From: Andrena cerasifolii
Lineage: Eukaryota > Arthropoda > Insecta > Hymenoptera > Andrenidae
NCBI RefSeq assembly: GCF_050908995.1
Contig: NC_135123.1
Coordinates: 5,208,001 to 5,272,000 of the forward strand
Reading direction: 5' to 3'
DNA: 64,000 bases
The position numbers and the translations under genes were made by a program. Below are positions 63,901 to 64,000 of this stretch, piece after piece. A model generated the notes under the pieces. It did not search any database, had not been told where the DNA came from, and saw nothing but the letters and a program-made list of their open reading frames with translations. How positions within the stretch are numbered: the first letter of the stretch is position 1; each line of letters starts with the position of its first letter.

Positions 63901-64000
63901 CGTCGGATTTTCAGGCGCATTTCCTTCCGCTTTAGCGTCGTTTTCTCTACTCGATCTGGTGCAGCAGACGTTGTATTTCGTGATTCGTTCTACCGCCATA
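60656..64000 (-). CDS. Organic cation transporter-like MFS protein (SLC22 type), C-terminal half
   Basis: Five minus-strand exons: 64000-63765 (cut by the window edge), 62402-62045, 61862-61624, 61456-61281 and 60964-60656. They give 438 residues to TGA. The first part visible, AVERITKYNVC, fits the region after the sixth membrane segment. A long hydrophilic loop follows (KPERKSRVPTAELKKPK, then KSMSQPTTNQRLSMKNTYDV). The second half of the transporter begins RMRKYGIVMVCQWLTSSMA, and continues ALGGALEIATYVFVYFVLSR with the family GRR motif, TVSIAYLYTVEIFPTVARGT, and GEYFPVTIPLLIIGMLCLVS. Insect OCT-like proteins carry small organic ions across the plasma membrane. The cytoplasmic loop is unusually long for SLC22. 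The 5' half is off the window. Confidence 0.88.
61281..61456 (-). CDS. Transporter exon with TVEIFPTVARGT
   Basis: The acceptor is ATTTTTAG (phase 1) and the donor is TCG|GTAAGC (phase 0). It contains the SLC22 signature YTVEIFPTVARG. Confidence 0.92.
61624..61862 (-). CDS. Transporter exon with GRR motif
   Basis: The acceptor is TGTTCAAG (phase 2) and the donor is GTG|GTGCGT (phase 1). It encodes FALGGALEIATYVFVYFVLS and RYGRRIPMS. Confidence 0.9.
62045..62402 (-). CDS. Transporter exon with long cytoplasmic loop
   Basis: The acceptor is TATCTTTCAG (phase 1) and the donor is ATG|GTAAGT (phase 2). It is hydrophilic and ends RMRKYGIVMVCQW, the start of a membrane segment. Confidence 0.85.
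62589..63304. mobile_element. TTAAGGGG-ended element, 716 bp, nested
   Basis: TTAAGGGGAGGTTCCGGTCTA pairs with TAGACCGGAAGGTCCCCTTAA. Inner arms (CTGAAACTTTTTTTATTTTG against CAAAACAAAAAAAGTTTCAG) also pair. TTAA at both ends is the likely target site, falling at the centre of the outer palindrome (GCCTTAAGGC). Confidence 0.8.
63307..63544. mobile_element. hAT-type element, 238 bp, nested
   Basis: CAGGAGTGTCGAACT pairs with AGTTCGACACCTCTG at the right. Flanking CCTTAAGA and TCTTAAGG match at six of eight positions. The interior contains GGCTCGCGAGCCGC like the element at 18179 (GGCTCGCGAGCCAC). Confidence 0.75.
63765..64000 (-). CDS. Transporter exon, partial at window edge
   Basis: The donor is CGGA|GTAAGA (phase 1). 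It reads AVERITKYNVCCTRSSREND and a lysine-rich loop. It is open at the window edge, so the exon start is unknown. Confidence 0.8.

Overview
This window is nuclear DNA from an insect, most likely a hymenopteran (ant, bee or wasp). The base composition is AT-rich, the genes are split into small exons with GT..AG introns, and the families present fit: a furin-like protease 2 tail, a Rebers-Riddiford cuticle protein, CRAL-TRIO lipid carriers, a 7tm_6 odorant receptor, Mediator subunit 31 and an SLC22-type transporter. No species can be named from the sequence alone. Exon limits were worked out by hand from splice consensus, reading phase and family knowledge. No database search was run.

Layout of genes: (1) 4129-13343 (+), the last seven coding exons of a Fur2-like proprotein convertase: cysteine-rich furin repeats, one membrane segment and a short cytoplasmic tail. 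The catalytic part lies left of the window. (2) 22916-24900 (-), a cuticle protein with an RR chitin-binding domain. (3) 28321-33181 and 36906-42190 (-), two tandem CRAL-TRIO genes with the same intron positions and identical lengths for exons 2 and 3. (4) 46685-49038 (+), an odorant receptor of 417 residues in five exons. (5) 51387-51751 (-), a frameshifted copy of exon 2 of the second CRAL-TRIO gene. (6) 55140-55610 (+), MED31 without its first exon. (7) 60656-64000 (-), the 3' half of an organic-cation-transporter-like gene running off the right edge. These genes do not form a pathway; they are ordinary neighbours in an insect chromosome.

The rest is dominated by non-autonomous DNA transposons and foldback elements. 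Several hAT-type elements have readable 8-bp target duplications (9151, 17619, 18179, 21971, 58298). Other groups are a set of elements with TAGGG...CCCTA ends, a set with TTAAGGGG...CCCCTTAA ends, a pogo/Tigger-like group with CAGTAAnnC...CTG ends, and a PIF/Harbinger-like group with TAA target sites that carries a decayed MADF-domain gene. Many are nested two or three deep. Tandem repeats include an 11-bp minisatellite of about 600 bp in a Fur2 intron and a G-rich minisatellite in a CRAL-TRIO intron.

The most interesting structure is the copied CRAL-TRIO exon near 51.2-52.0 kb. Both of its edges fall on transposon ends, which suggests transposon-associated duplication of a gene fragment.
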